From positions 496,001-560,000 of the forward strand of contig NZ_CP019510.1 of NCBI RefSeq assembly GCF_002002885.1: a stretch of DNA of 64,000 bases. The letters are read 5' to 3'. Shown one piece after another: positions 16,080 to 25,387 of this stretch (position 1 is its first letter; every line of letters begins with the position of its first letter). Source of the stretch: Janthinobacterium sp. LM6 (GTDB lineage: Bacteria > Pseudomonadota > Gammaproteobacteria > Burkholderiales > Burkholderiaceae_D). The notes beneath the pieces were generated by a model. The model did not search any database and was not told the origin of the DNA. It saw only the letters and a program-made list of their open reading frames with translations. Position numbers and translations under genes: made by a program.

Positions 16080-16732
16080 TGGCCGGATACTACCGTTACA
16101 CTGCCGTTCTCGATGCCTGTGTGTTATATCCTGCACCCTTGCGCGATCTATTGCTGAGTTTGGCGGCGGACGGTATCTTCAGCGCGCGCTGGACAGCGCA
16201 GATACAGGAGGAGTGGCAACGCAACTTGCTGCTCAAGCGACCTGATCTCGACCCTTCGGCGTTGGTGCGCACCAGCGCGCTGATGGCCGAGGCAGTGGAG
16301 GATGGCGTGATCGATTCTTACGAATACCTGATCGATACCTTGATCTTGCCCGATCCGGACGACCGGCACGTTCTGGCGGCTGCTATCGTGGGACATGCTG
16401 ATGCCATCGTCACGTTCAATCTCAAGGATTTCCCGGACGCACTCATGCGCGGGCACAACATTGAAGTCTTGCACCCGGATGATTTTCTGGTGGCCCAGTA
16501 TGAATTGGCCCCGATACGCATGCTCAGCGTCGTCAAGGAAAACCGGGCACGATTGCGCAAACCGCCCAGATCCTCAGCCGAATTGATTGCCACCTACGAA
16601 GCGCAAGGCTTGCCGCAACTGGGCAAGTTGCTGCGTTCCGCGATTGCTTTGCTCTGGCGTCTGCTTCAGCAACCCGGCAATAGCCGTTCCACCGCTCTTC
16701 CTCCCTTGAAATACCTGCCTCCGTTTTTCTGA
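16079..16732 (+). CDS. PIN-domain toxin-like ribonuclease
   Basis: 217 residues from ATG 16079, which shares one base with the upstream stop. The start YTAVLDACVLYPAPLRDLLL carries the first PIN acidic residue, and ILPDPDDRHVLAAAIVGHAD the later ones, in the pattern of the PIN_3 family. PIN toxins cleave RNA (often tRNA) and are held inactive by the cognate antitoxin encoded upstream. The C-terminal 60 residues (after about 155) are a proline- and arginine-rich tail beyond the catalytic fold. An intact toxin frame and tight coupling argue that the module is functional. Confidence 0.8.
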   Translation: MAGYYRYTAVLDACVLYPAPLRDLLLSLAADGIFSARWTAQIQEEWQRNLLLKRPDLDPSALVRTSALMAEAVEDGVIDSYEYLIDTLILPDPDDRHVLAAAIVGHADAIVTFNLKDFPDALMRGHNIEVLHPDDFLVAQYELAPIRMLSVVKENRARLRKPPRSSAELIATYEAQGLPQLGKLLRSAIALLWRLLQQPGNSRSTALPPLKYLPPFF

Positions 16733-16828
16733 AGCCTGCATTGCCGTTTTGTTAGGCATGCTCCTGCCTGAAACATCTTTGACGCCCCTGCCGTTGTCCG
16801 TTTGCAACCTCCAAAGTGTTCCAGTTGC

Positions 16829-16896
16829 CGATATCAAAATTGATATCGAAACAGTGGAAAAATTGATTGGAGAGATTATCGCCCAGCCCCTAAGAT
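16829..16896 (+). promoter_or_regulatory. LysR-type activator site and promoter A, before the TonB receptor
   Basis: CGATATC (16829-16835), 6 nt, GATATCG (16842-16848), a perfect inverted repeat. After 12 nt comes AATTGATTGG (16861-16870), and after a further 20 nt TAAGAT (16891-16896) as probable -10. The overlapping TTGGAG at 16867-16872 would be a weak -35 with an 18-nt spacer. A start near 16903 puts the palindrome centre at about -65. The same module with identical spacing recurs at 23504 and 33996. The likely binder is the GbpR-like protein encoded at 39790. Confidence 0.75.
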
Positions 16897-16960
16897 AAAC
16901 GCCGAGCATGCGAACGACATGCAAGCAGTGCAAAAATATCAATACAATATCTGGAGATTC

Positions 16961-19618
16961 ATGATGCGCAACGCCACCGGTCCGCTCGCGGCCACTTCCC
17001 CTCGTCCATTCACCTTGAAGGCCGCCGTTGCGGCATTGGCCGGTATCGGCTTGCTGAGCACGGCTTCGGTATGGGCGCAGGAGGTGGTGGCGGCCGATGC
17101 CAGTGCCGAGCCTGCCGCGGAAGTGTCGGTCGTGACCGTCAGCGGCGTGCGCCGCTCGGCGCAAAATTCGCAGCAGATCAAGATGCGCTCGGACCAGGTC
17201 ATCGATTCCATCGTGGCCGACGACATCGGCAAATTCCCCGACAACAATGTGGCCGAAACCCTGGCGCGCATTTCCGGCATCCAGATCCGCCGCGATTCGG
17301 GCGAAGCCAGCGCCGTCATGATCCGCGGCTTGCGCGATGTCACGACCCTGCTCAACGGCCGCGAACTGTTCACCACGACGGGCCGCTACGTCAACCTGGC
17401 CGACATTCCCGCCACCATGCTGCAGCGCGTGGACGTGTACAAATCGCAGGGCGCGGACCAGGTCGAAGGCGGCGTGGCCGGCATCATCGACGTGCGCACG
17501 AATCGCCCGTTCGACTTCAAGGAGTTCACGGCCAGCGTGAACGCGCGCGCCGTCTACAGCGACAAATCGAAAGCCACCGACCCGAACATCAGCGGCATGG
17601 TGGCGAACCGCTGGAAGACGGGCATCGGCGAAGTGGGTGCGCTGCTGGGCTTGTCGCAGCAGCAGCACCGTTACCACGAAGAACGCGCATTCAATACGGC
17701 GCCCGTGGATAAAAGTTTCCTGTCGCCCGGTTTGACGGGGCCGGATCAGGTGGGTTTGCTGCCGATCAAGGGCGACCGCCGCCGCAGCACCGCCAATGCC
17801 GTGCTGCAATGGCGTCCGAACGCCGACGTCGAGCTGTACGCGGAAGGCATGGCCACGCGTTTCCTGCTCGATGCCGAGTCCGATTACTTCGTCGGCTTGC
17901 CCTGGTGGGGCACGCCCGTGTCGGCCACCAAAATTCCCGGCAGCAACCAGCTGCAAACCCTGACCTCGACCAACGTCAATACCATCATGTCGACGCAGGC
18001 GAACAAGAACCAGACGAAGACGCAGCAGTTTGCCGTCGGCGGCTTGTGGGATATCAACCCGGAATGGCGTTTCACGTCGGAAGTGGCCAGCACCAAAAGC
18101 ACCTTTACCTGGCGCAACCCCATCCTCGACGCCATCACCGTCGTGCCGAATGCCACCATCAATACCAACCAGAACGGCACCTTGCACGTCGACTACACGG
18201 GCATCGACTTGCAAGACCCGTCGAATTACTATTTGAAGGGCTTCTTCGACCGCTACGGCGAAGACAAGGGCAGTTCGAACGATGTGCGCGCCGACCTGGC
18301 CTACACGCCCAGTGCCGGCGGCATCTTCAAGGAAATTAGCGTCGGCTTGCGCGGCGTCAAGCGCGAAGCCGAATCGATCAAAAGTTTCGAGGGCAATGCG
18401 GAAGCACCGGACGTGTCCGGCGCCGCATTTCCGTTCGGCCGCCAGGGCGTCACATCGATTCCGGGCCTCAATTGCCTGTCGGAACCGATGTCCAGCGGCG
18501 GACCCGACTACGGCTTGAAGCAGTGGTACACGCCATGCGCCAGTTTCTTGCTCAATAACACGGGCACCGTGCGCCAGGCCGTCACGGGCAGCAGCGCGGC
18601 GCGTGCCATGGATCCGGGCTCGTTCTTCAAGGATACGGAAAAGACGTATTCCATCTATACCAAGGCGAAGGTCGCCTTCAAGCTGGCTGACTTTCCCGTT
18701 GACGGTACTCTGGGCGTGCGCGTCGTGCGCACGGAACAAAGCCTGCAAGGCAATACATCCGAGGATGGCGTCTACACGCCCGTCATCAGCGACACGGCCA
18801 GCACCGACGTGCTGCCGAGCGTGGCCCTGAAAATCAAGCTGCGTTCCGACCTGGTCGGCCGCTTCGCCGCGGGCCGCACCATCAGCCGCCCCGGCTTTGC
18901 TCAGTTGAACCCGGGCGTGGCCCTGGTCAACTCGACGGAAACGGTGAAGGCGACGGGCGCGGGCGGCAATCCGAATTTGAAACCGGTGACGGGCGACAAT
19001 GTCGACGCGGCACTGGAATGGTATTTCGCGCCGGCCGGTTCCGTCACCGCCACCGTGTTCCACCACAAGTTCGACGGCTATATCCAGCAACGCATTGCCA
19101 GCGAAACCATCGCCGGCAAGACGTATGACGTGGACCGCCCGTACAACACGGCGGCCGGCAAGCTGCAAGGCCTGGAAATCGGCTACCAGCAATTCTATGA
19201 CGGCTTGCCCGGCATCTTGAGCGGCCTGGGCCTGCAGGCGAACGGCACCTACATGAGCGGCACCACCGACGACGAGACGGGCAGCCATGCCATCACGGGC
19301 GTGTCGCGCTATGCCTACAACCTGGTGTTGCTGTACGAAAAAGACGCGTGGTCGGGCCGCCTGGCCTACAACTGGCGCTCGAAATTCATCGACAGCTACA
19401 ACCAGGGCGGCCCCGGCCTGGACTTGAAGGTGGCGCCGACGGCCCAGCTCGACGGTTCGCTGTCGTACAAGATCAACGAGCAGTTCACCGTGACCCTCGA
19501 TGGGAATAACTTGCTCGACACCAAGTTCAAGGATTACTGGAACAACCCGGGCATCTATGCGCGCGATACGCGCCGCTATGACCGTACGATAGGGTTATCG
19601 CTGCGCTGGAAAATGTAA
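16961..19618 (+). CDS. TonB-dependent outer-membrane receptor for oligosaccharides
   Basis: 885 residues from ATG 16961 (GGAG 6 nt upstream). A signal peptide ends near STASVWAQ. The plug domain follows (SQQIKMRSDQVIDSIVADDI, then NVAETLARISGIQIRRD, ADIPATMLQRVDVYKSQGA, EGGVAGIIDVRT), then a beta-barrel ending in the aromatic terminus LSLRWKM. It belongs to the group common in Caulobacter, Xanthomonas and Oxalobacteraceae carbohydrate loci. Behind promoter A and beside GH43/GH51/GH127 genes, it probably imports arabino-oligosaccharides using TonB energy. There is no N-terminal sigma-signalling extension. Confidence 0.9.
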   Translation: MMRNATGPLAATSPRPFTLKAAVAALAGIGLLSTASVWAQEVVAADASAEPAAEVSVVTVSGVRRSAQNSQQIKMRSDQVIDSIVADDIGKFPDNNVAETLARISGIQIRRDSGEASAVMIRGLRDVTTLLNGRELFTTTGRYVNLADIPATMLQRVDVYKSQGADQVEGGVAGIIDVRTNRPFDFKEFTASVNARAVYSDKSKATDPNISGMVANRWKTGIGEVGALLGLSQQQHRYHEERAFNTAPVDKSFLSPGLTGPDQVGLLPIKGDRRRSTANAVLQWRPNADVELYAEGMATRFLLDAESDYFVGLPWWGTPVSATKIPGSNQLQTLTSTNVNTIMSTQANKNQTKTQQFAVGGLWDINPEWRFTSEVASTKSTFTWRNPILDAITVVPNATINTNQNGTLHVDYTGIDLQDPSNYYLKGFFDRYGEDKGSSNDVRADLAYTPSAGGIFKEISVGLRGVKREAESIKSFEGNAEAPDVSGAAFPFGRQGVTSIPGLNCLSEPMSSGGPDYGLKQWYTPCASFLLNNTGTVRQAVTGSSAARAMDPGSFFKDTEKTYSIYTKAKVAFKLADFPVDGTLGVRVVRTEQSLQGNTSEDGVYTPVISDTASTDVLPSVALKIKLRSDLVGRFAAGRTISRPGFAQLNPGVALVNSTETVKATGAGGNPNLKPVTGDNVDAALEWYFAPAGSVTATVFHHKFDGYIQQRIASETIAGKTYDVDRPYNTAAGKLQGLEIGYQQFYDGLPGILSGLGLQANGTYMSGTTDDETGSHAITGVSRYAYNLVLLYEKDAWSGRLAYNWRSKFIDSYNQGGPGLDLKVAPTAQLDGSLSYKINEQFTVTLDGNNLLDTKFKDYWNNPGIYARDTRRYDRTIGLSLRWKM

Positions 19619-19696
19619 AACGTCCATGGCTGCGTTGCATTGCCTCGCCGTACGCCTCGTACTGTCTTCGGCAACGCGCCTTGCCCTGAACGTTTT
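19617..19696. repeat. 80-bp intergenic element with nested inverted repeats
   Basis: Between the receptor and the symporter, outer arms AAAACGT (19617-19623) and ACGTTTT (19690-19696) enclose inner arms GCGTTGC (19632-19638) and GCAACGC (19671-19677). The left arm overlaps the receptor's stop codon. It has no coding frame. It may act as mRNA structure that lowers expression downstream, or be a REP/MITE-like repeat. A second nested element of similar style lies at 21161. Confidence 0.5.
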
Positions 19697-19805
19697 GCAT
19701 GAGTGAAAAGCAGTATCCAAGGGCGTTGCCATGGTTTCGGCCGGCAACGCCCCTGTCAGTTGGGCAGTCACGCACGATTCATCATCAAAAGAATGGACGG
19801 AAAGC

Positions 19806-21158
19806 ATGGAGACGCAAAAATTATCCACCGTTGAAAAGGTCGGCTTCGGCGCCGGCGACATGGCGCTCAATGTCGTCATTTCGTCGATGATGTTGATCAT
19901 CACCTTTTTCTATACCGATATCTATGGCTTGAAAACCACGGACCTGGCCCTGCTGTTCGTGGCCGTGAAAGTCATCGGCGCCATCGCCGACCTGGTCATG
20001 GGCCAGATCACGGACCGCTTCAGCTTTGCCTCGGGCCGCTACCGTCCATATCTGCTGTGGCTGGCCGTGCCGTATGGCGTCAGCGTCTTCTTTGTCTTCA
20101 GCACGCCCGAGTGGCAGTATGACGCCAAGCTGATCTGGGCATATTCGACGTATATTTTGATGACCATCATGACGGCCGGCGTCGGCATCCCGTATATTTC
20201 CCTGATCAGCGGCTTGACGAGCGACCCGCAGGATCGCCTGTCGGCCAACGGCTATCGTTTGTTCTTCGCCAAGATCGGCGCCTTCATGGTGACCATCGTC
20301 GTGCCGGTCCTGTCGCAGCGCTGGGGCGGCGGCAACCCGGCCGTCGGCTACCAGGCGGCCATGGCCGTGATGGCCGTGATGGGCGTGGCCCTGTTCCTGT
20401 TCTGCTATTTCTCCACCACCGAGCGGGTCGTGCACGTAGTGGAAAAGCAACCGTTGCTGGCGCAATTGAAAGTGCTGTTGCAGAACGACCAGTGGCTGGT
20501 GCTGTGCGGCGTGTGCGTCACGGGCACCATCGGCTACGTGGTGCGCGGTTCCGTTGCCATTTATTACGCGAAATACTATCTGGGCGGCAGCACGGAAACG
20601 GTGGCCGCCTTCCTGACCACGGGCGTGGTGGCCGCCATCCTGGCCATGATCGCCTCGACGTGGATCACCAAGTTTTATTGTAAGGTCAAACTGTTCCGCT
20701 ACACGCAGATCGGCGTCGCGCTGATCAGCCTGGCCATCTATTTCTTCGTGAAGCCGAGCGACACCGTGCTGGCCTTCGCCCTGTATTTCCTGCTGTCCTT
20801 TGTGGTGGACTTGCATGCGCCCGTGTTTTGGTCGGCTATCGCGGAAACCATTGATTATGGTCAAGTCAAGACGGGCAAGCGCGTTTCCGGCTTCGCCTTT
20901 GGCGGCATTTCCGTCTGCCAGAAGGCGGGCATGGCGGTGGCAGGCGGCCTGGTGGGCGTGCTGCTCGCGTATTTCGACTACCAGCCCAACCATGAGCAAA
21001 CACAATTCGCCCTGAACGGCATCGCCCTGATGCTGTCGGTCATCCCCGGTTTCTTCCACTTGCTGATGGGCTTGCTGATGTTTAAGTACCGCATCAGCGA
21101 TGACTATTACCGCGGCGTCAAAGTGGAAATGCACAAGCGCGGCTTTGTGGCTGCATGA
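19806..21158 (+). CDS. GPH-family sugar:cation symporter
   Basis: 450 residues with about 12 hydrophobic segments. The start at ATG 19806 gives METQKLSTVEKVGFGAGDMA, which is typical of glycoside-pentoside-hexuronide symporters (MelB/XynB/LacS group). Conserved features include GQITDRFSFASGRYRPYLLW in the loop after TM2 and AETIDYGQVKTGKRVSGFAF in the later half. It should move a pentoside or short arabino-oligosaccharide across the inner membrane with Na+ or H+. It probably belongs to the promoter A transcript with the receptor, the cytoplasmic GH43 and the epimerase. Confidence 0.88.
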   Translation: METQKLSTVEKVGFGAGDMALNVVISSMMLIITFFYTDIYGLKTTDLALLFVAVKVIGAIADLVMGQITDRFSFASGRYRPYLLWLAVPYGVSVFFVFSTPEWQYDAKLIWAYSTYILMTIMTAGVGIPYISLISGLTSDPQDRLSANGYRLFFAKIGAFMVTIVVPVLSQRWGGGNPAVGYQAAMAVMAVMGVALFLFCYFSTTERVVHVVEKQPLLAQLKVLLQNDQWLVLCGVCVTGTIGYVVRGSVAIYYAKYYLGGSTETVAAFLTTGVVAAILAMIASTWITKFYCKVKLFRYTQIGVALISLAIYFFVKPSDTVLAFALYFLLSFVVDLHAPVFWSAIAETIDYGQVKTGKRVSGFAFGGISVCQKAGMAVAGGLVGVLLAYFDYQPNHEQTQFALNGIALMLSVIPGFFHLLMGLLMFKYRISDDYYRGVKVEMHKRGFVAA

Positions 21159-21160
21159 GG

Positions 21161-21278
21161 ACACCTGAGCTAACCTACTGCGCGTCGGTATAGGCGGCCT
21201 GCGATGCTCACCGTACTAGAGTACGGTTGCGCTTCTTAGCCACCTCTTCCTTCCGCTCGCTACGGTTTTCTCAGGTGT
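21161..21278. repeat. 118-bp MITE-like element with 9-bp terminal inverted repeats
   Basis: ACACCTGAG (21161-21169) and CTCAGGTGT (21270-21278) are perfect terminal inverted repeats. Inside, ACCGTACT (21210-21217) and AGTACGGT (21220-21227) form an 8-bp hairpin with a 2-nt gap. No coding frame is present. The form is that of a non-autonomous mobile or REP-like intergenic repeat. No target-site duplication was recognised. Confidence 0.55.
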
Positions 21279-21323
21279 TGTAAGGCAAACTAATTTAATC
21301 TAATGAAATGATTTGGAGTGCTT

Positions 21324-22271
21324 ATGACTGAAGTCTTGAAACCGCTGATCGAACAGCGCGCCGACCCGCATATCACCCGCCACAGCGACGGCTATTATTA
21401 TTTTACGGCTTCCGTGCCCCAGTACGACCGCATCGAACTGCGCCGTGCCGACAGCATCGCCGGCCTGGCGGACGCGCCCACGGTCGACGTGTGGCACAAG
21501 CCGGAAACGGGCCCGTACAGCGAACTGGTATGGGCGCCGGAATTGCACTTCAACCAGGGCGTCTGGTATGTGTATTTCGCCGCCGCGCCGAGCCGCGAAA
21601 TCAAGCATAAGTTGTTCCAGCACCGCATGTATGCGATCCGCAATACGAATGCCAACCCGCTGGAAGGCGAGTGGGAATTCATGGGACAGATCGATACGGG
21701 CATCGACACCTTTTGCCTGGACGCCACCACGTTCGAGCACGACGGCGTGCTGTACTACCTGTGGGCGCAGAAAGATGTGGCCATCGAAGGCAATTCCAAC
21801 CTGTATATCGCGCCGATGGCTACGCCGTGGCAGCTGGCCGGCCCGCCCGTGATGCTGAGCAAGCCGGAATTCGACTGGGAAATCCGCGGCTTCTGGGTCA
21901 ACGAGGGACCGTCCGTGCTGAAACGCAATGGCAAGATCTTCATCAGCTATTCGGCCAGCGCCACCGATGAAAATTATGCGATGGGCTTGCTGTGGGCCGA
22001 TGCGTCGGCCGATTTGCTCGACCCGTTCTCGTGGACGAAGTCGCCCGAGCCCGTGTTTGCCACCTGCTACGAGCACGGCATCTACGGCCCCGGCCACAAC
22101 AGCTTCACCACGGCCGACGATGGCGATGGCGTATTGCTGGTGTACCATGCCCGCACCTACACGGAAATCGTCGGCGACCCGCTGTGGAACCCGGATCGCC
22201 ACACGTTCGTCAAACCGCTGCGCTGGGATGCGCAAGGCATGCCCGTGTTTGGCCGCTCATCGACCCTGTAA
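21324..22271 (+). CDS. Glycoside hydrolase family 43, cytoplasmic arabinofuranosidase-like
   Basis: 315 residues from ATG 21324 (GGAG at 21315-21318). There is no signal peptide, so it acts in the cytoplasm. The five-bladed GH43 fold supplies the general base Asp in QRADPHITRH, the pKa-modulating Asp in DTFCLDATTF and the acid Glu in WVNEGPSVLK. The location between a symporter and an aldose epimerase fits removal of terminal alpha-L-arabinofuranosyl (or xylosyl) units from imported oligosaccharides. The exact GH43 subfamily cannot be fixed by eye. Confidence 0.85.
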   Translation: MTEVLKPLIEQRADPHITRHSDGYYYFTASVPQYDRIELRRADSIAGLADAPTVDVWHKPETGPYSELVWAPELHFNQGVWYVYFAAAPSREIKHKLFQHRMYAIRNTNANPLEGEWEFMGQIDTGIDTFCLDATTFEHDGVLYYLWAQKDVAIEGNSNLYIAPMATPWQLAGPPVMLSKPEFDWEIRGFWVNEGPSVLKRNGKIFISYSASATDENYAMGLLWADASADLLDPFSWTKSPEPVFATCYEHGIYGPGHNSFTTADDGDGVLLVYHARTYTEIVGDPLWNPDRHTFVKPLRWDAQGMPVFGRSSTL

Positions 22272-22288
22272 AACCTGGACCCGACGCC

Positions 22289-23359
22289 ATGACCCCAGTT
22301 GATTCTGTTTCAGTGACGCAAGCGCCGTTCGGCACCCTGCCCGGTGGCCAGCACGTCAGCGTATTTACCCTGACGAACCGCCAGGGCATGCAGGTGAAAG
22401 TGCTCGACTTTGGCGCCATCATCAGCGCAATCCACGTGCCGGACCGCGACGGCAGCTTTGCCGACGTGGTGCTCGGTTTCGAGCGTATCGAACCGTATCT
22501 GGCCAATGGCGCTTTTCTGGGCGCCGTCATCGGGCGCTACGGCAACCGCATCGCCGAGGGACGTTTCAGCCTCGACGGCAAGGATTACCAGCTGGCCGTC
22601 AACAATGCCCCGAATCACTTGCATGGCGGCAACCAGGGCTTTCACCAGGTCATGTGGCAGGCCGAGCCGTTCACCCGGGACGGTGCCGCCGGCGTCACGT
22701 TCACGCGCAGCAGCCCGCACGGCGAAGATGGCTATCCGGGCAAGCTGGACGTGACCGTCGTGTACGAACTGGACAACGACAACGCCCTGAGCCTGCGCTA
22801 CCACGCCGTGACGGACCAGGCCACGCCCGTCAACTTGACGAATCACAGCTATTTCAATCTGGCGGGGCAGGGCGATATCCTCGGCCACGAGGTGACGATC
22901 AACGCGGACCGTTACCTGCCCGTCGATGCGGGTTCGATTCCCACGGGCGAACTGGCGGACGTGTCCGGCACGCCGTTTGACTTGCGTCAGAGCACTGTCA
23001 TCGGCGACAGCATAGCCTTGCCGCACGAACAGCTGCGCATCGGCCGTGGCTACGACCACAACTTTGTGCTGAATCAACAGCCCGGTCAGCTGCTCAGCCT
23101 GGCCGCCACCGTGCGCGATCCGCAATCGGGTAGGGTGATGCAGGTGTACACGCAGGAGCCAGGCGTCCAGTTTTATTCCGGCAATTTCCTCGACGGCAGC
23201 CAGCCCGGCAAGCTGCGCGCCAACAGCTACCGCAGCGCGCTATGCCTGGAAACCCAGCATTTCCCCGATGCGCCGAACCAGGCGCATTTCCCGAACACCA
23301 TCTTGCGCCCTGGTCAGGTGTATCAGACGGAAACCGTGTACCGGTTTTCCGCAGATTAA
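22289..23359 (+). CDS. galM: Aldose 1-epimerase (mutarotase)
   Basis: 356 residues from ATG 22289. Family signatures are GRYGNRIAEGRFSLDG, NNAPNHLHGG, NLTNHSYFNLAG with the catalytic His, and GVQFYSGNF. It interconverts alpha and beta anomers of aldoses, here probably L-arabinose released by the preceding GH43, to feed the dehydrogenase. It lies 17 nt after the GH43 gene in the same orientation. An in-frame extension further upstream overlaps the GH43 gene and is not part of the protein. Confidence 0.92.
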   Translation: MTPVDSVSVTQAPFGTLPGGQHVSVFTLTNRQGMQVKVLDFGAIISAIHVPDRDGSFADVVLGFERIEPYLANGAFLGAVIGRYGNRIAEGRFSLDGKDYQLAVNNAPNHLHGGNQGFHQVMWQAEPFTRDGAAGVTFTRSSPHGEDGYPGKLDVTVVYELDNDNALSLRYHAVTDQATPVNLTNHSYFNLAGQGDILGHEVTINADRYLPVDAGSIPTGELADVSGTPFDLRQSTVIGDSIALPHEQLRIGRGYDHNFVLNQQPGQLLSLAATVRDPQSGRVMQVYTQEPGVQFYSGNFLDGSQPGKLRANSYRSALCLETQHFPDAPNQAHFPNTILRPGQVYQTETVYRFSAD

Positions 23360-23382
23360 TCGTCTAACCCCAAACGAAATCC

Positions 23383-23440
23383 GGGGTCGTACCCTGCGGG
23401 ATCGGAATCCGCCCATTGGACGCATTCCCCCTCAGGGTAC
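23383..23440. repeat. Intergenic repeat copy 1, REP-like
   Basis: The stretch contains GGGGTCGTACCCTGCGGGAT and later GACGCATTCCCC. Its reverse complement closely matches 55955-56018, so the two are copies of one family in opposite orientations. It follows the epimerase stop and precedes promoter B. A terminator-like or mRNA-stabilising role is possible. Confidence 0.6.
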
Positions 23441-23502
23441 GCCACCCAATACCTTCCACGCCCTGCCGCCATGCGCCCGCAGGGCGTTTTCATTGGCGCA
23501 TG

Positions 23503-23571
23503 CCGATATCGTTTTCGGTATCGGAACGCATTAAAAATTGATTGGAAAGGCATGGCAGGATTCTTTAGTAT
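23503..23571 (+). promoter_or_regulatory. LysR-type activator site and promoter B, before the dehydratase operon
   Basis: CGATATC (23504-23510), 6 nt, GGTATCG (23517-23523); 12 nt; AATTGATTGG (23536-23545); 20 nt; TAGTAT (23566-23571). Spacing is identical to promoters A and C. An extra C/G pair at each end (23503, 23524) extends the palindrome. Transcription would start near 23578, leaving a leader of about 55 nt before ATG 23633. Confidence 0.75.
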
Positions 23572-23632
23572 TCCAACATCGCTGCCCGGGCCGACGACAT
23601 TAGATCCGGCATGGCACAACCAGGAGAATGGC

Positions 23633-25375
23633 ATGTCTGAGACAAAAAAGAAGGTTGCCCTGCGCTCTGCCGAGTGGTTCGGCTCGCAGGACAAGAACGG
23701 CTTCATGTACCGCAGCTGGATGAAAAACCAGGGCATACCTGACCACGAGTTTCATGGCAAGCCCATCATCGGCATCTGCAATACCTGGTCCGAGTTGACT
23801 CCCTGCAACGCGCATTTCCGCCAGCTGGCCGAACACGTCAAGCGCGGCATCCTGGAAGCGGGCGGTTTCCCCGTGGAATTCCCCGTCTTCTCGAACGGCG
23901 AATCGAATCTGCGCCCGACGGCCATGCTGACGCGCAACCTGGCCTCGATGGACGTGGAAGAATCGATCCGCGGCAATCCGATGGACGCCGTCGTGCTGCT
24001 GGTCGGCTGCGACAAGACGACGCCGGCACTGCTGATGGGCGCGGCCAGCGTCGACATTCCCACCATCGTCGTCAGCGGCGGCCCCATGCTGAACGGCAAA
24101 CTGAACGGCAAGGATATCGGTTCCGGCACCGCCGTCTGGCAGTTGCACGAGCAGATGAAGGCGGGATCGATCACCTTGCACCAGTTCATGTCGGCCGAAT
24201 CGGGCATGTCGCGCTCGGCAGGTACCTGCAACACCATGGGTACGGCCTCGACGATGGCCAGCATGGCCGAAGCGCTGGGCACGTCCTTGCCGCACAACGC
24301 CGCCATTCCCGCCGTCGATTCGCGCCGCTACGTGCTGGCGCACATGTCGGGCATCCGCATCGTTGAAATGGTGCATGAAGACCTGCGCCTGTCGAAAGTG
24401 CTGACGCGCGAAGCGTTTGAAAACGCCATCAAGGTCAACGCGGCCATCGGCGGCTCGACCAATGCCGTGATCCACCTGAAGGCGATTGCCGGCCGCATCG
24501 GCGTGCCTTTGGCCCTGGAAGACTGGACCAAGGTCGGCCGCGGCACGCCGACCATCGTCGATCTGCTGCCGTCGGGCCGTTTCCTGATGGAAGAGTTTTA
24601 CTACGCGGGCGGCTTGCCGGCCGTCATACGCCGCCTGGGCGAAGGCGACTTGCTGCCGCACAAGAATGCCTTGACCGTCAACGGCAAGTCGCTCTGGGAC
24701 AACTGTGTCGAAGCGCCGATCTACAACGACGAGGTGGTGCGCACCCTGGACAACCCGCTGCTGGCCGATGGCGGCATTTGCGTGTTGCGCGGCAACCTGG
24801 CGCCGCGCGGCGCCGTGCTGAAACCGTCGGCCGCTTCGCCGCATCTGATGCAGCACCGGGGCAAGGCCGTCGTGTTCGAAGACTTTGAACATTACAAATC
24901 GCGCATCGTTGATCCGGATCTCGACGTCGATGCGAACTCCGTGCTGGTGATGAAAAATTGCGGCCCGAAAGGCTATCCGGGCATGGCGGAAGTGGGCAAC
25001 ATGGGCTTGCCGCCGAAACTGCTGGCGCAAGGCATCACCGACATGGTGCGCATCTCGGATGCGCGCATGAGCGGCACCGCCTACGGCACCGTCGTGCTGC
25101 ACGTGGCGCCGGAAGCGATGGCGGGCGGCCCGCTGGGCATCGTGCGCGACGGCGACATGATCGCCCTCGATTGCCACAACGGCAGCCTGAACATCGACAT
25201 CAGCGACGCGGAAATCGCCGAGCGCCTGGCGGCCCGCGAACTGGGCAGCGCGCCCGGGCCGAAGAGCGGCTACCAGCAGTTGTACATCGAACACGTGTTG
25301 CAGGCCGACGAAGGCTGCGATTTCGACTTCCTGGTCGGCAATCGCGGTTCCGCCGTGCCGCGCCACTCACATTAA
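23633..25375 (+). CDS. IlvD/Edd-family sugar-acid dehydratase, probable L-arabinonate dehydratase
   Basis: 580 residues. The three Fe-S cysteines of the family are visible in NTWSELTPCN, LVGCDKTTPALLMG and SAGTCNTMGTASTM. The active-site region has ISDARMSGTAYGTVVLHVAPE. Length and the start EWFGSQDKNGFMYRSW match pentonate dehydratases and not IlvD. It would turn L-arabinonate into L-2-keto-3-deoxyarabinonate. It is the first gene behind promoter B and is followed after 12 nt by araD1, then the semialdehyde dehydrogenase. Activity on D-xylonate or D-galactonate cannot be excluded. Confidence 0.9.
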   Translation: MSETKKKVALRSAEWFGSQDKNGFMYRSWMKNQGIPDHEFHGKPIIGICNTWSELTPCNAHFRQLAEHVKRGILEAGGFPVEFPVFSNGESNLRPTAMLTRNLASMDVEESIRGNPMDAVVLLVGCDKTTPALLMGAASVDIPTIVVSGGPMLNGKLNGKDIGSGTAVWQLHEQMKAGSITLHQFMSAESGMSRSAGTCNTMGTASTMASMAEALGTSLPHNAAIPAVDSRRYVLAHMSGIRIVEMVHEDLRLSKVLTREAFENAIKVNAAIGGSTNAVIHLKAIAGRIGVPLALEDWTKVGRGTPTIVDLLPSGRFLMEEFYYAGGLPAVIRRLGEGDLLPHKNALTVNGKSLWDNCVEAPIYNDEVVRTLDNPLLADGGICVLRGNLAPRGAVLKPSAASPHLMQHRGKAVVFEDFEHYKSRIVDPDLDVDANSVLVMKNCGPKGYPGMAEVGNMGLPPKLLAQGITDMVRISDARMSGTAYGTVVLHVAPEAMAGGPLGIVRDGDMIALDCHNGSLNIDISDAEIAERLAARELGSAPGPKSGYQQLYIEHVLQADEGCDFDFLVGNRGSAVPRHSH

Positions 25376-25387
25376 GCGGAGAATTCC

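Noticed and set aside
16574..19288. A 904-residue open frame antisense to the TonB receptor
   Set aside because: The receptor on the + strand has a signal peptide, plug and barrel motifs. The antisense frame is His/Arg/Ala-rich with no recognisable fold, as expected in GC-rich DNA.
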